DNA of 64,000 nucleotides from Capitulum mitella (taxonomy: Eukaryota; Arthropoda; Thecostraca; Pollicipedomorpha; Pollicipedidae): positions 16,541,081 through 16,605,080 of the forward strand of contig CP099848.1 in the NCBI GenBank assembly GCA_030062745.1, in the 5' to 3' direction. The notes under the pieces are model-generated. The model saw only the letters and a list, made by a program, of their open reading frames with translations. It was not told the DNA's origin and ran no database searches. This document shows, one piece after another, positions 1-9,960 of this stretch. Position 1 is the first letter of the stretch, and each line of letters begins with the position of its first letter. The translations under genes and the position numbers were made by a program.

Positions 1-2782
1 CTCCAAATATCCAAGAAGGTTTTGTGTGCTATGAAGAGAGGCCCATGGTCTCAACGAACATTAGGACCCCTTGCTAGCTTGTGGGGGAGTTCAATGCTTG
101 TCTAGGAAGGGCCCCTGTGGGCCCATAAAGGGCTCCTGTCAGTCTCTGAAAGGACGCCCTTTCGGTCTGGAAGACGACCCCTGTCCCTGCCTCCAGAGGT
201 CGACACGGGCCCTTTACAGGCGGAAAGTGTGTCCCCTACGGATAGGTAGCGACCCCCCCCCCCTGGCCAACAGGGGCCCCTAAACGATCATTCAGGGGTC
301 CCTGCTTTCCTGTAAAGATGCCCTTGCCGACCTGCAAGAGGCACCCGCCAGGTCGGCAGGAACGTCTTTACAGGCGAGCATGGACCCCCGTGACACTTCA
401 ACGGGGCCCGTTTACAAACCGATAGTAATTTTAACCACATGGAGCCCCAATGATTACGAAGGCCAGGTGCGAATCCAAAGGGGAGCAACTGGGGCGATCG
501 ACCCCTCCCCCTGAAACATGAGAAGGGGCCCCTGTGAGACTTAAAAGAAGCCCCGAAGTATAAGCTTCACGGGGTCTCTATAAGAACCTGACGGGCTCCT
601 GATACAGTCAGGGAGGCCTCCTGGAAGGTTATACGACCTCTGAGACGCATCGAGGGCCCCTGAAGCTCCCCAAGGGCCCTGAGACCACAACAGGGCCCCA
701 ACACGGCAGTGCCCCTGAGACGGCCAGATGGCTCATAGGGCCCCTGAGATGGCCAAGATGAGGGCTGAGTCCCTCGGGGGCCCCTGTGAATGAAAAGCTG
801 AAGGTTCTTGGTATAGTCAGGGGGCCTCCGGGAGGGTTAACGAGTTAACGAGGGTTAAGGGAGGGTTAATTCAGGAGGTTAACCCCAGTGAGAGAGGGTT
901 ACCCTGACACGGTAAGATGCCCCCTAAGATGGAAAGAAGGGCCCTTGAAAGGCCACAACACGGCAAAGGGTCCATGACACCGCTAAAGTTGCCAGCGAGG
1001 CACCTGAGACGGAAAGAACTTAAGAATGTGCCTACCACGGCATAAGGAGATCCTGGCCAGCAAGACGGGCCCCCTAAAAGAGGATTCGTCGGTGACCTCA
1101 ACCTCGAGAGGAGCCACAAACGAGCTACACTGGCGTTTTGGAAACCTTGTGGAGTTCTTCATGCTGTCATGGGCCCCCAGGAAAGTCAGGTGGTTTCTGA
1201 GACGGCAAGATGGGCCCGTGCACCGCAGATAACCCCTGGGACCGCCAAAAAGGTTGCAGGGGTCCCTGCGAGGCAAAGACGATCAGAGGGCCTTTGAGAC
1301 GGTATTTGGGTTTTATAGGGGGGAGGGGGCGCTGGACGGCCCGAGGGCCCTCGAGTGTAATAGGCGGGCTCCTGGCACGGGCAAGGTCTCCCTAAGACTG
1401 CCAGTGAGGCCCCTGAAGCGCCTACAAAAGTCCCTTGCTACGGGTACAGGGGTCCTAAAAGACTGCCAAATATAACTCATGTAACAGCAGAAGACCCCTG
1501 ATACAATCATGGGAGCCAACGGAGACGCTCAGAGGGCCTATGACACTCCACAGGGGCCCTGAAATTGCCAAAAGGTCTTTTGTAACTGCCAGGGGGCCCC
1601 TGAGATGTCAAAAATGTTTCCCAGAGACAATAAGCTGAGTACTCAGGATCACATGGGGTCTGTGGTAAGACAGGACATCCGCCTAGTCTGACTGCGTCTC
1701 GACGATCCTTCGCCCGCCAGGCTCACACACACATCCCGACGTCTCCACGCTTTATTTCCGACTGCCCCCGACGCCACCGCACATGTCGGCCTGAAATCCG
1801 ATCTGCGCCCGGGGTCGGCTCCTCAGCCCTGACGTTACAATAACGCTGTGATGGCGGGAACGGCTCTGCCTGAATTCATGGTCGGCACGCGTTGCGACGG
1901 CAGGCCGTCCCCGCTCACCAACAAAGACCACAGGGTCCAACGAGACTGCTAGAGAGGGACCTTTAAGACTGCTAAGTCTCTAGCAATGGGGGCCCCTGAG
2001 GCGACCAGAGTGGCCCCTAAAACTACCAGACCTTGAGACGTCCAGACTGCTCCTGAAACGGCCGCAGGACCTAGAGGACTACCGGAGGCGCCTCTGTCAC
2101 GGCAGAGAGAGATTTAAAGAGGGCCTTTTCAGTGCCTGAGGGGCTCCCTCGACGGCAAAAACGTCCCAGGGACGACAGGAAGGCAACCCGAGATGGTTCA
2201 AGCGTCACTGAAACTGCCAGATGGGTCCCTGAGACTGTCCGGGGTGCCCCTGAAACTGCCAAAGAAGCGCCTGAGACGTCCCGCGGGACACGTGAAAAAG
2301 GAACCCGAGACCACTAGAGGGTCCTGGCACGGCAGACGGCCCGAGACCACCACAAGTGCCCCGGTAACTGCAACAGGGAACCTAAACTAAGCCGACAAAA
2401 AATCCCCACAAGCTGGGGGGGGGGGGCAGACGGGCTCCTGGACCAGATGCAGACACATTTCAAATGGAGGAAGGGACGGAACTGCCTAAAATCTCGCCGT
2501 TTTTGTCCTACTACGGCCACTTTGCTCGGGAACAAAACGCAGAATTTTCTCAAATAAGGTGACGCGTTTGAATTTTCGCTTATTTTATACGATAAAAGCG
2601 AAATAACTCCATTTTTTATATCTAACGGCCAAAAAATGGGGGTGCCGCATTGACCATTCGCCTCCACTCCCCCTCGCCTTGGCGAAATGCTGGATTCGCC
2701 CTTGGCGAGGGCACCCATTGGTTACGAGGGCCCCCTTGATCCCATTTGGCCCCCCCTGGGCGGAATTCTGGCTACGCCCCTG
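1..2782 (+). mobile_element. Long hAT-ended repeat element, copy A (5' end outside window)
   Basis: The interior, to about 2400, is a degenerate tandem array of roughly 20-33 bp GC-rich units built around GGCCCCTGAGAC and GGCCAGA. It is followed by an AT-rich subterminal stretch. The right end reads CTGGCTACGCCCCTG and stops at 2782, which matches the termini of the short MITEs in this window and the hAT pattern (CAGGGGCG...). The next 8 bases (GCCCTCAC) would be one target duplication arm, but the other arm is outside the window. An inverted homologue lies at 31808-33310. Short open frames here, for example 983-1276 on -, are compositional and no conserved protein was recognised. Confidence 0.7.
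1690..1945. other. Non-repetitive insert inside repeat copy A
   Basis: About 250 bases that do not follow the unit pattern and have no counterpart at the matching point of the inverted copy (near 32640-32700). CpG-rich, no recognised coding or tRNA-like signature. It may be a nested insertion or captured genomic sequence. Confidence 0.4.
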
Positions 2783-4430
2783 GCCCTCACCGGCCACCGA
2801 TGTGCATCAGTGTCACCATGGTTAACAGGTGTGTGTTAGAGTGTGTGTGTGTGTGTGTTCCAAGGCTCAACTTTCCATGGAGCACCCACAATGGAGTTTT
2901 GTTAACATTCCGCGGAGGTACAAAATTCACGTCTCTCGTACTCCTATCTCCGCACGACGATGCCGTTTCCGGCACGCATCAACCCGATCAGTAGAGAAAA
3001 CTAAGCAAATCGAGCAGCAAGGTTACCAACAGGTCTTTCAACGCCCGCCATACTGTGAAAGCATTTCTCTCGACACAACAAGCACTGTTCAAAGAATATC
3101 AGCGGCCCTCGTGATCTGACAGCATTCGGTCGACGCCGATTGGAAGAACGCGAGAATTGCGACTCTGCGGATGAAGCTCTGACCACGCAACGAATCCTGC
3201 CGGCGCGGCACACGGACGAAGACTGGTCGTCTGCAACCCCTGATGACGATACTCGCCGCTGGGTCTAACAGCACCCGGCGCGAGACACTGACACCTACAG
3301 GCCGACACGACCGGCACTCATCCCATTCAATATCCAGAAAACCGTGAACAGACGTGTAGGGAACCAGTTTCGCCGCCTTTCCATGGCGGGGAGAAGGGAA
3401 GGCGTCGCGGTCGGGCCGGCGTTACATAATCGCTGCCTTGCCCGTTCGCTGCGTTCATCGCTGACAGATTTGCGGCACGCTCCGACCGCCGTCCGGCTGG
3501 CCGTGTCGGCGGCCGTCCGTGGTCGGACGCCGTCCCCGGCACAGTCCCCTCCAGCCCTGAGCCGGCATTATGTAGCGTTCGTCCGCCGAGAGCGCCCGGC
3601 CGTCTACATCGGGCTGGCGGCAACATCTTCACTAGTCCGCCCCGTCGACTGTTAAGACAAGTCAGCGGCAACGTCTCGCACCGACGAACCGTGCCCAACA
3701 GGCGAACTGCATACGGTTTCTGTGAAAACAACTGTTCAGCGTTATGGTGAGCCAAAACGAAGCCACCCATCAACACTGAGACACTACGCATAAGAGGTTG
3801 GTCGCCCATTTATGTAACACGTGACACACAAACAAGCGACGAATGCGAACTATGACCAGTTCATCGAGTCCAGAATGACGAACAGATAGCTTATGAAATG
3901 TTTCAGGGCTTGAGTATACTTGACTAACGCGACCTGGACTTTGACCTATGTTGCTTCGTGTGTTCGACAGATTTTATCGTTCACGAGCTCACGAACACGC
4001 AAAAGGCGAGCGAGTTCAAGGCACCTTCAGGCGCAGCTGCGACAAATTTTAACCCTCGCCGCCGGGTCGCTATGAACAGCTGCGTTAACAACACGCCTAC
4101 ATCTCCTCAGTTTCTTGTGTCATATGTTACGTGACACACTGAGTGGCTCAGAACGTTGCACGATAGCCCGGAGAAATGCCGAGAAAGGTAGAACCAACCG
4201 TCACAGAATTTTCATCGACCAAGACGCCACTGAAAAAAACGGCATAATGCAACAAGTTGGCCATTCCATCGCATGCTTGGTTTGCGTTCCATTCAACGCG
4301 AGGTTGCAACAGAATCGCATTATCGGGCATCCTCACCTGCCCAACACATATCCCGTCAGCCTTTGTTGGAGATCCACACCTAGCACCAGACGGCCCGTTC
4401 AGCCGCGGTCACTAACAAGGTCCCCGCGCC
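2783..4430. other. Intergenic, no gene seen; (GT)n and a GC-rich patch
   Basis: A short GT microsatellite lies near 2839-2859. A CpG-rich patch covers about 3330-3660 with open frames on both strands (for example 3327-3809 on -), but none resembles a known protein and no splice-framed exon could be defended. 3660-4430 is unremarkable. Confidence 0.4.
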
Positions 4431-4797
4431 GCCTTCTACAATGACTGCCGGTGGCGCGCCGGCGGCCGCAGTTTTTGGCCAGCTCGGCCCCGGGCAACGC
4501 CGTCAAGGTGAACGGCTGGGCCGCGGCGCGGCCGGGCCGCGGCCCTCCCGTCAGCAGCCATGGGCAGACCTAGATGAGACCGTCTCGGCGCCGACGGTCC
4601 GAGGGTACGTGCCCCGGTCTCCGAGTGGGCCGGAGCGTCACTCGAGATAATGGCTGCAGACGCAGAAGCGGGTTCTCCAAGCGCACGCCAGGAACAGACG
4701 GTCCCGCCCGGCCACGTTACCCTGACAGCGTCCTGGCCTCGAGCCACAGAGCGAGCTCAGCCAATGAATGTCGGACAGTGAACCAGAGCCAGACGAC

Positions 4798-4807
4798 GTC
4801 ACGTGAC
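4798..4807. promoter_or_regulatory. Palindromic E-box (CLEAR / USF type)
   Basis: GTCACGTGAC is the full 10-bp consensus for bHLH-ZIP factors of the MITF/TFEB and USF classes. It sits 37 bp downstream of a CCAAT box and about 245 bp upstream of the ZIP ATG. Binding is inferred from the motif only. Confidence 0.4.
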
Positions 4808-4940
4808 CACACGTCCGACAGTTCCGGCCCGGAGCCTACGCCGCTCCGCCCTACGTGCCTGAGTGCGCCCCTGCCTGGCCGGCCGGCCGGCAGGCGCTGC
4901 ACCCGACACAAACGCCAGTCACGGTGCACACGGCACAGAG

Positions 4941-4952
4941 TGCGCACGGCCC
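4941..4952 (+). promoter_or_regulatory. Metal response element, full consensus
   Basis: TGCGCACGGCCC matches the MTF-1 consensus TGCRCNCGGCCC at all 12 positions. A near match, TGCACACGGCAC, lies 16 bp upstream at 4925-4936, and a 7-bp core match, TGCGCCC, at 4864-4870. The sites fall 100-190 bp before the start codon of a zinc transporter, where MTF-1 control would make sense. GC-rich sequence raises the chance rate of core matches but less so of the 12/12 match. Confidence 0.45.
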
Positions 4953-5051
4953 CGGCGGCCGTCCATCAGCAGAGCCCGGCGCGGTCGGCCGACACGCGGC
5001 GCGCCACCCGACGAGCCGGACACCAGCGCCTCCGGCCGGTGCGGCGTCGCC

Positions 5052-6077
5052 ATGAGCGTGGCAGGCGCCAAGCTCGGTGGCTTCGCGCTGCTGCTGCTGA
5101 CCTCGCTGGCGCTGGGCCTGCTGCCGTTCAAGCTGACTCCGCTGCTGCGCCGGCACGCCGACACGCAGCGCGGCCGCGTGGCGCTGGCGCTCTCCTGCCT
5201 GCAGTGCTTCGGCGGCGGCATCCTGCTGGCCACCGTGTTCGCGCACATGCTGCCCGAGATCCGCGAGGGCCTGGCGGCGGCGGCCGGGCCAGGCGTCACC
5301 TTCCCGCTGGCCGAGGTGCTCCTCTGCGCCGGCATGTTCGGCATCTACCTGGTGGAGGAGCTAGGCATGCTGTGCGCGCGCAGCCGGCCGTCGGCTGCCG
5401 GCGACACGACGCCTATGCTGGGCAAGCCGGCGCCGGCTGAGGCCGAGAACGGCGTGCCGCCGGCGCCGGCCCGGCCCAGCTACGGCGCCACGGCCGAGGG
5501 CGGCGGCCACGGGCACGCACACTTGGCGCCGCCGGCCACACTCGGCGCCTTCCGCGTGCTGATCGTGGCCGCCGCGCTGTCTGTGCACTCGGTGTTCGAG
5601 GGCATGGCCATCGGCCTGGAGAGCACGGAGACGAGCGCCTGGCTGCTGACCGCCGCCATCGCCACGCACAAGTCGGTGATCGCCTTCTGCCTGGGCGAGC
5701 AGCTGGCCGCCTCCACGCAGCCGCTGCGCACGGCGCTGGCCACGCTGGCCCTGTTCGTGGCCGCCTCGCCTGCCGGCATCCTGATCGGCATGCTGGTCTC
5801 CTCGGCCGGCGGCGACCTGGCCTCACAGGCGCTCATGACGGACGTGCTGCAGGCGCTGGCCGCCGGTACCATCCTCTACGTCGTGCTCTTCGAGATCATC
5901 GGCGGCGAGCGCGCCAAGCCGGGCAGCGGGCTGGCCAAGCTGGCCGCCATCCTGGTCGGCTTCGGCTTCATGCTGCTGGTGACGAACGTGATCCACGAAC
6001 CGGAGCCGGCCAGCGGCAAGGCGGCCGGCTTGACCGACGGGCTGAGTCCGGCGCCGGCCAACGTGAGCGACGGGTGA
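5052..6077 (+). CDS. ZIP-family zinc transporter (SLC39A1/2/3-like), single exon
   Basis: Predicted 341-residue ZIP importer that moves Zn2+ (and perhaps other divalent ions) into the cytosol, usually at the plasma membrane. Eight hydrophobic segments are visible at about residues 8-26, 43-65, 85-107, 164-189, 197-218, 227-250, 259-283 and 294-314. The ZIP subfamily II signature HSVFEGMAIGLE (179-190) lies in segment 4, with the partner HKS (206-208) in segment 5. The loop between segments 3 and 4 carries a His cluster, HGHAH (153-157), typical of metal-binding ZIP loops. The ATG at 5052 is chosen for its good context (GTCGCCATGA), its match to the paralogue's start, and the absence of any upstream in-frame ATG. 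There is no intron. The paralogue at 20776-21937 is nearly identical from segment 4 to segment 5. Which of SLC39A1, A2 or A3 is closest cannot be decided by eye. Confidence 0.93.
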   Translation: MSVAGAKLGGFALLLLTSLALGLLPFKLTPLLRRHADTQRGRVALALSCLQCFGGGILLATVFAHMLPEIREGLAAAAGPGVTFPLAEVLLCAGMFGIYLVEELGMLCARSRPSAAGDTTPMLGKPAPAEAENGVPPAPARPSYGATAEGGGHGHAHLAPPATLGAFRVLIVAAALSVHSVFEGMAIGLESTETSAWLLTAAIATHKSVIAFCLGEQLAASTQPLRTALATLALFVAASPAGILIGMLVSSAGGDLASQALMTDVLQALAAGTILYVVLFEIIGGERAKPGSGLAKLAAILVGFGFMLLVTNVIHEPEPASGKAAGLTDGLSPAPANVSDG

Positions 6078-6436
6078 GCAGCGAACGGCCGACGGGGACG
6101 CCTCGCCCGGCGAACGGCCGTCTCAAGACTTTTCCGGCCCACCGCGCCGATCCATCGGACGGCACTGTTTTACGCGCAGACTGTCGGATGCGGTGACAGC
6201 ATCGTGCAATTTTTAGCCCAGAACGTGTCATTTCCATCCAGCGAAAGAATGCTCCGACTGCCTTGACGACTCAGGTCAGCCAATGATCTTTCGCTAGCTT
6301 TCTTTGAGCTTAGGGAGGAGGCCAGGGTCTTTTAGACATACCTGATACATATATCGACCCCTGTTTGTAATGTTTGTCAATACAGCAGAACCATCCATGA
6401 GGCATGGTTTGCCATGGCGACAGGCACTTTTGATTG
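6078..6436 (+). other. 3' flank of the ZIP gene
   Basis: CpG-rich for the first 100 bp, then unremarkable sequence up to the TTAA element. No clear AATAAA was seen before the transposon, so the polyadenylation site is unknown. Confidence 0.35.
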
Positions 6437-7971
6437 TTAACCCGCGCACGACCGTCGGTCGGTTTCGAACATGCGAGACTAGGGGGGGGGGGCATTTGGC
6501 CGCCCCCCTCTAACTCACGAACGGTTGGTTGCACGATGAAAAATAAGCACACCGTTGGAAGGCTTGTGACGAGTACTACAGACGAGTACTTGTAGACGAG
6601 TAGAGCTCGAAACTGGTCTCATTTTTAGTTTTAAATAATATGTAAACAACTTACGCCCTATGTGTTTTCTCATAGCCGACTGCATGAGACCGAGAAATGA
6701 CCTGGATCTCAAGGGCTGTGACTAATAACGCATAGGTAAAGGCACTAGCGCACAAGTAAATGTCCGCGGATGCCGATACACGTCTAATTTCACAGATTTG
6801 TTCAATATATACGCCGAAACGCCGAGTAAAGAACACGGCAATTCTGGCGCCGGCTGTAGGCGTGCGCCGCTGCCGTATGCAGTAACAAATTGACGGGAAC
6901 TAACTTTAGCGTTCCTTTATTTTCGCGAAAAAAGACGATCTATGTAAATTTTATTGATCTTAGCGATTCTTGTGTTGGTTTCTCATGCTTAAATTTTGGA
7001 AAAAATGATTAGTTACCAATCTACACAACTGGCGGAGCTATATTCGCGAGAGCCTGTTTATTTCCAAAATATGCTATTTTTCAAACTTTTTGAGGTTCCT
7101 GGTATTACTTCCGTCTGTGCAAGCTAGTTCTGCCATTTTCTACCCATTCTGAGTAATTCATCGCCGATTTTGACGGTGGTACATTTTGGCTCACTACAGT
7201 TATCCGTGACCTGACCTCAGGTCAATGGCTGGAAGTCATTGATAAGCGATTCTTGTGTTGGTTTCTCATGCTTAAATTTTGGAAAAATTGATTAGTTACC
7301 AATCTACACAACTGGCGGAGCTATATTCGCGAGAGCCTGTTTATTTCCAAAATATGCTATTTTTCAAACTTTTTGAGGTTCCTGGTATTACTTCCGTCTG
7401 TGCAAGCTAGTTCTGCCATTTTCTACCCATTCTGAGTAATTCATCGCCGATTTTGACGGTGGTACATTTTGGCTCACTACAGTTATCCGTGACCTGACCT
7501 CAGGTCAATGGCTGGAAGTCATTGATACTTTGCGCAATGATGGTAACTAGATGTCTGCTTCACTCCACACTAAAAATGTTATGAAATATTCCGTCAATTT
7601 CCGAAAAAACGACGACATGTCCTAAAAATGGTCTTGACCGTAGGTCAATGACCCGGAAAATTCCGAAAAATCTGAGATGCCAGATTTGTTGCATCTATCA
7701 CGATCACTAATCCCTCACAGTATCATTGAGATATCTTGTTTTCCGAAAAAGTTACAGGGCGCTAAACTTTTAACCACATAGGTCTGTTTGACCTGACCTA
7801 GGTCAGGCACCTGACCTGACCTGAGGTCAAAATTTTGACACAGATGTAAAAATGATGAAGCAAAAGGTACGCAGAGTTTCGTGACTCTGTGTTTGTTCGT
7901 TCTCTCGCAAACCCAGAAAAACCTCAGGGGGGGGGCAGTCAACTGCTGCCCCCCTGTCGGGGACGGGTTAA
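6437..7971 (+). mobile_element. TTAA-flanked element, family 1, copy 1
   Basis: Bounded by TTAA at 6437-6440 and 7968-7971, starting TTAACCCGCG and ending GGGACGGGTTAA. TTAA sites with CCC...GGG termini are the piggyBac pattern. Each end has a subterminal GC hairpin (about 6482-6512 and 7927-7957). No transposase frame, so non-autonomous. It is longer than its three relatives (1535 versus about 1220 bp) because of a 283-bp internal tandem duplication. Everted AGGTCA pairs occur at 7212-7224, 7495-7507, 7794-7805 and 7817-7829. Confidence 0.85.
6962..7527. repeat. 283-bp near-perfect tandem duplication
   Basis: Unit 1 is 6962-7244 and unit 2 is 7245-7527. By eye they differ at a single base, in the A-run after TTTTGG. 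The other three family copies carry one unit each, so the duplication is specific to this copy and recent, or an assembly duplication. Confidence 0.9.
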
Positions 7972-8249
7972 GCAGTATGATTATTGCTCAATAGCTGGCT
8001 GATTTTCAGAGCCACTATTCCGTCCTGTCCTATGTGTAGGATCAAGTCCGATTCTTTCCATGTTGCATCTTTTACATTCCTCTCTATATCCCAGTCCAAT
8101 ATGCCGTACAGGTACGCGGACTCTGTTCTATATACGTTTGTAACCCAGCCAACTCCGTGCTGCACGAAAAACGTCCGGGTATAAAATTCTGTCTTGATGA
8201 TGTCTGAAAATGCGACAGGGCGGCCCTCAACGAATGTCTTGTTTGTCAT
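7968..8249 (-). CDS. Unassigned 93-codon open frame abutting the TTAA element
   Basis: An ATG-started frame whose stop codon lies in the TTAA junction of the adjacent element. The frame stays open about 16 codons upstream of the ATG. The composition is protein-like, mixed polar and aromatic, including GVGWVTNVYR and ESDLILHIGQDG, with no low complexity. I do not recognise the family. It could be the last exon of an unannotated gene truncated by the insertion, or chance. It does not resemble the missing C-terminal lectin exon of the GalNAc-transferase. Confidence 0.25.
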   Translation of the reverse strand: MTNKTFVEGRPVAFSDIIKTEFYTRTFFVQHGVGWVTNVYRTESAYLYGILDWDIERNVKDATWKESDLILHIGQDGIVALKISQLLSNNHTA

Positions 8250-9400
8250 GCGGCTGAATGCATGCCTGGGAACAGTAGTGGTTCTTGCGTTATTTCACGA
8301 CGCTCTCGACAGCCAGGGTCATTTCGCGTCGCACGCTGCGAACAGCATGGGAAAGCAATTTTTAGAGGAAATAAAAAATGAGAGAAAGGGGCACATCGAT
8401 GTCAAAGATACTGAAATTCAACCACGACTCCTTTAATAACTGTTTTTTTTTCTTGACGGTCAAGCACAAAACTTCCTTGCAATTACAATACATTTCAAAC
8501 CAACACACAGCAACCTTCCAACATTGAGACACATGTAGATACTATGGTAAAAGGGGAAAATGGGACATCGTGGACATGAAGTACGCCACAAAATGGAACG
8601 GACAGGATAAAACTACCGTCTGATATTTGTTTTGTTATTACATACTTTAAAACATCACGTATCGGCTGAATACCACCTTTGCGCTACGGAAGCCAATTTA
8701 GTTGGGAGGACACAGTGACTTGAAGGCCATTTAGCGATTATCGAGAACTGCTATTGGTTTGTTAGGCTCATATGACGACGACAACACAACTCTATGTCAA
8801 ATTATTACCAACTTAGTTTTCGAAAAATGACTGCATGGTTTTCCGGTGCAAAAAGACGAGTCATGTACCTGGTAAACAACAAATATCATGCAACAGATGA
8901 TATCCAGCAGATATGTCCCCGATTCAATGTTCGGCCCATAATGTACTGAACCATTCACGGACTGTAATTAGGGGAGCAATGCGAACGGTCAAATTTAAGA
9001 GACTTGCAACTCTTACAGCTTCATATTTCTTTGATTCCACATAACCGGACAATGCACGAATAGCGGGATAAAATGACTTATACCTAGTTAGTCTAATACC
9101 AATACTGAGGTAGTCGACCCCATGCTTTGGACCTACCAAGAATCCAATACAATAATGAATTAGACCATGAGCCTAGGAGATATGAACCGAATGCCCATTA
9201 CATGACATGTCAGCCATTTTGCACTGTTATTCATTGCCCATTGATAACTTACGCATGGGTGCTCACAAACAACATACAGCAGACAATGTCATTTTTTTGC
9301 ATTTTAAGGCGGCCTGAACCGGGAAGTGACAGGAAACTGCTTTAGTCTGCGTCCGAAACACAACCCCTTGCTATAATGCCACGTGAAGCTGCACTCAACT
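8250..9400. other. Intergenic, nothing recognised
   Basis: AT-leaning sequence with no supported coding region, RNA gene or repeat. Confidence 0.4.
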
Positions 9401-9960
9401 GCTGCGCTCACAAACGGTCATCTCCGCGAAACCGAGTCGTGGTTCCGTCAGCCACAAGACGGCCGCGCCTGACACCACAAGTGGTGCACCCCCAGTCGTC
9501 AGAGGAACAAAAACCGCAGCACACGCTGACACGACTACACCCTGTTCCTACATCCGACCACCGGAAGACGGAGAAAATAACGCCGAAGGAGTGTTTCAAC
9601 AGCGGAGCACGCTCCACGCTGGGAGCGGAGCACGTCCTACAGGTCCAGCGACTGCCGTCTGTGCGTCATAACGCGCCGAATCAACTGCCTCGGCGACGGC
9701 TGCTGCGGTACAGCCGGCGCCCGGCACCCGAAAACGCACTGCTGCGTGTCTGCGTGACGCAGCTGCGCTCTCGCACACACACGCGCTGCGTCCCTGCCGC
9801 TCGCGCCGGTCCACCCGCAGCGGCCGCACGTCGGCCAAGACAGGCAGACCTCGGAGAGGGACCGGCAGTGGGGGGCCGAGCCGGACACCGCGGACCGACC
9901 CCGCCGCCGGCTGCCGCTCGCCACACGTGAGCTCACCACACGTGTGACGTCACACATCAC
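9400..9960. promoter_or_regulatory. CpG-rich island with E-box/CRE cluster
   Basis: GC- and CpG-dense block open in several frames on both strands (for example 9376-9930 +), which reflects composition, not a recognised protein. Its right edge has ACACGTGT (9938-9945) overlapping a perfect CRE, TGACGTCA (9945-9952). This resembles a CpG-island promoter. No transcript it would serve could be identified. Confidence 0.3.

Larger units (their letters stand above)
4430..5051 (+). promoter_or_regulatory. CpG-rich promoter / 5' UTR region of the ZIP gene
   Basis: GC- and CpG-dense sequence directly upstream of the ZIP start codon. It holds a CCAAT box (4761-4765), a perfect GTCACGTGAC E-box (4798-4807) and metal-response-element matches (4925-4936, 4941-4952). 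The ZIP frame is open upstream to 4863 but contains no ATG there, so the region is read as non-coding. No TATA box was identified and the start site cannot be fixed from sequence. Confidence 0.55.

Noticed and set aside
71-2390. Many short open frames in the first 2.4 kb, some homologous to frames at 32910-33311
   Set aside because: They follow the GC-rich repeat units. Homology between copies is at the DNA level and frames are not maintained.
3327-3809. 160-codon open frame on -
   Set aside because: CpG-rich composition opens several frames at once; no domain recognised.
4574-5440. 288-codon frame overlapping the ZIP gene in another frame
   Set aside because: Shadow of the ZIP coding sequence and its GC-rich 5' flank.
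7968-8249. Missing last lectin exon of the GalNAc-transferase
   Set aside because: No Cys-Leu-Asp or Gln-x-Trp pattern, no matching acceptor, and a transposon lies between it and any 3' end.
9376-9930. 184-codon open frame on +
   Set aside because: Arg/Pro/Ala-rich translation of a CpG island with equally open opposite frames; no family match.
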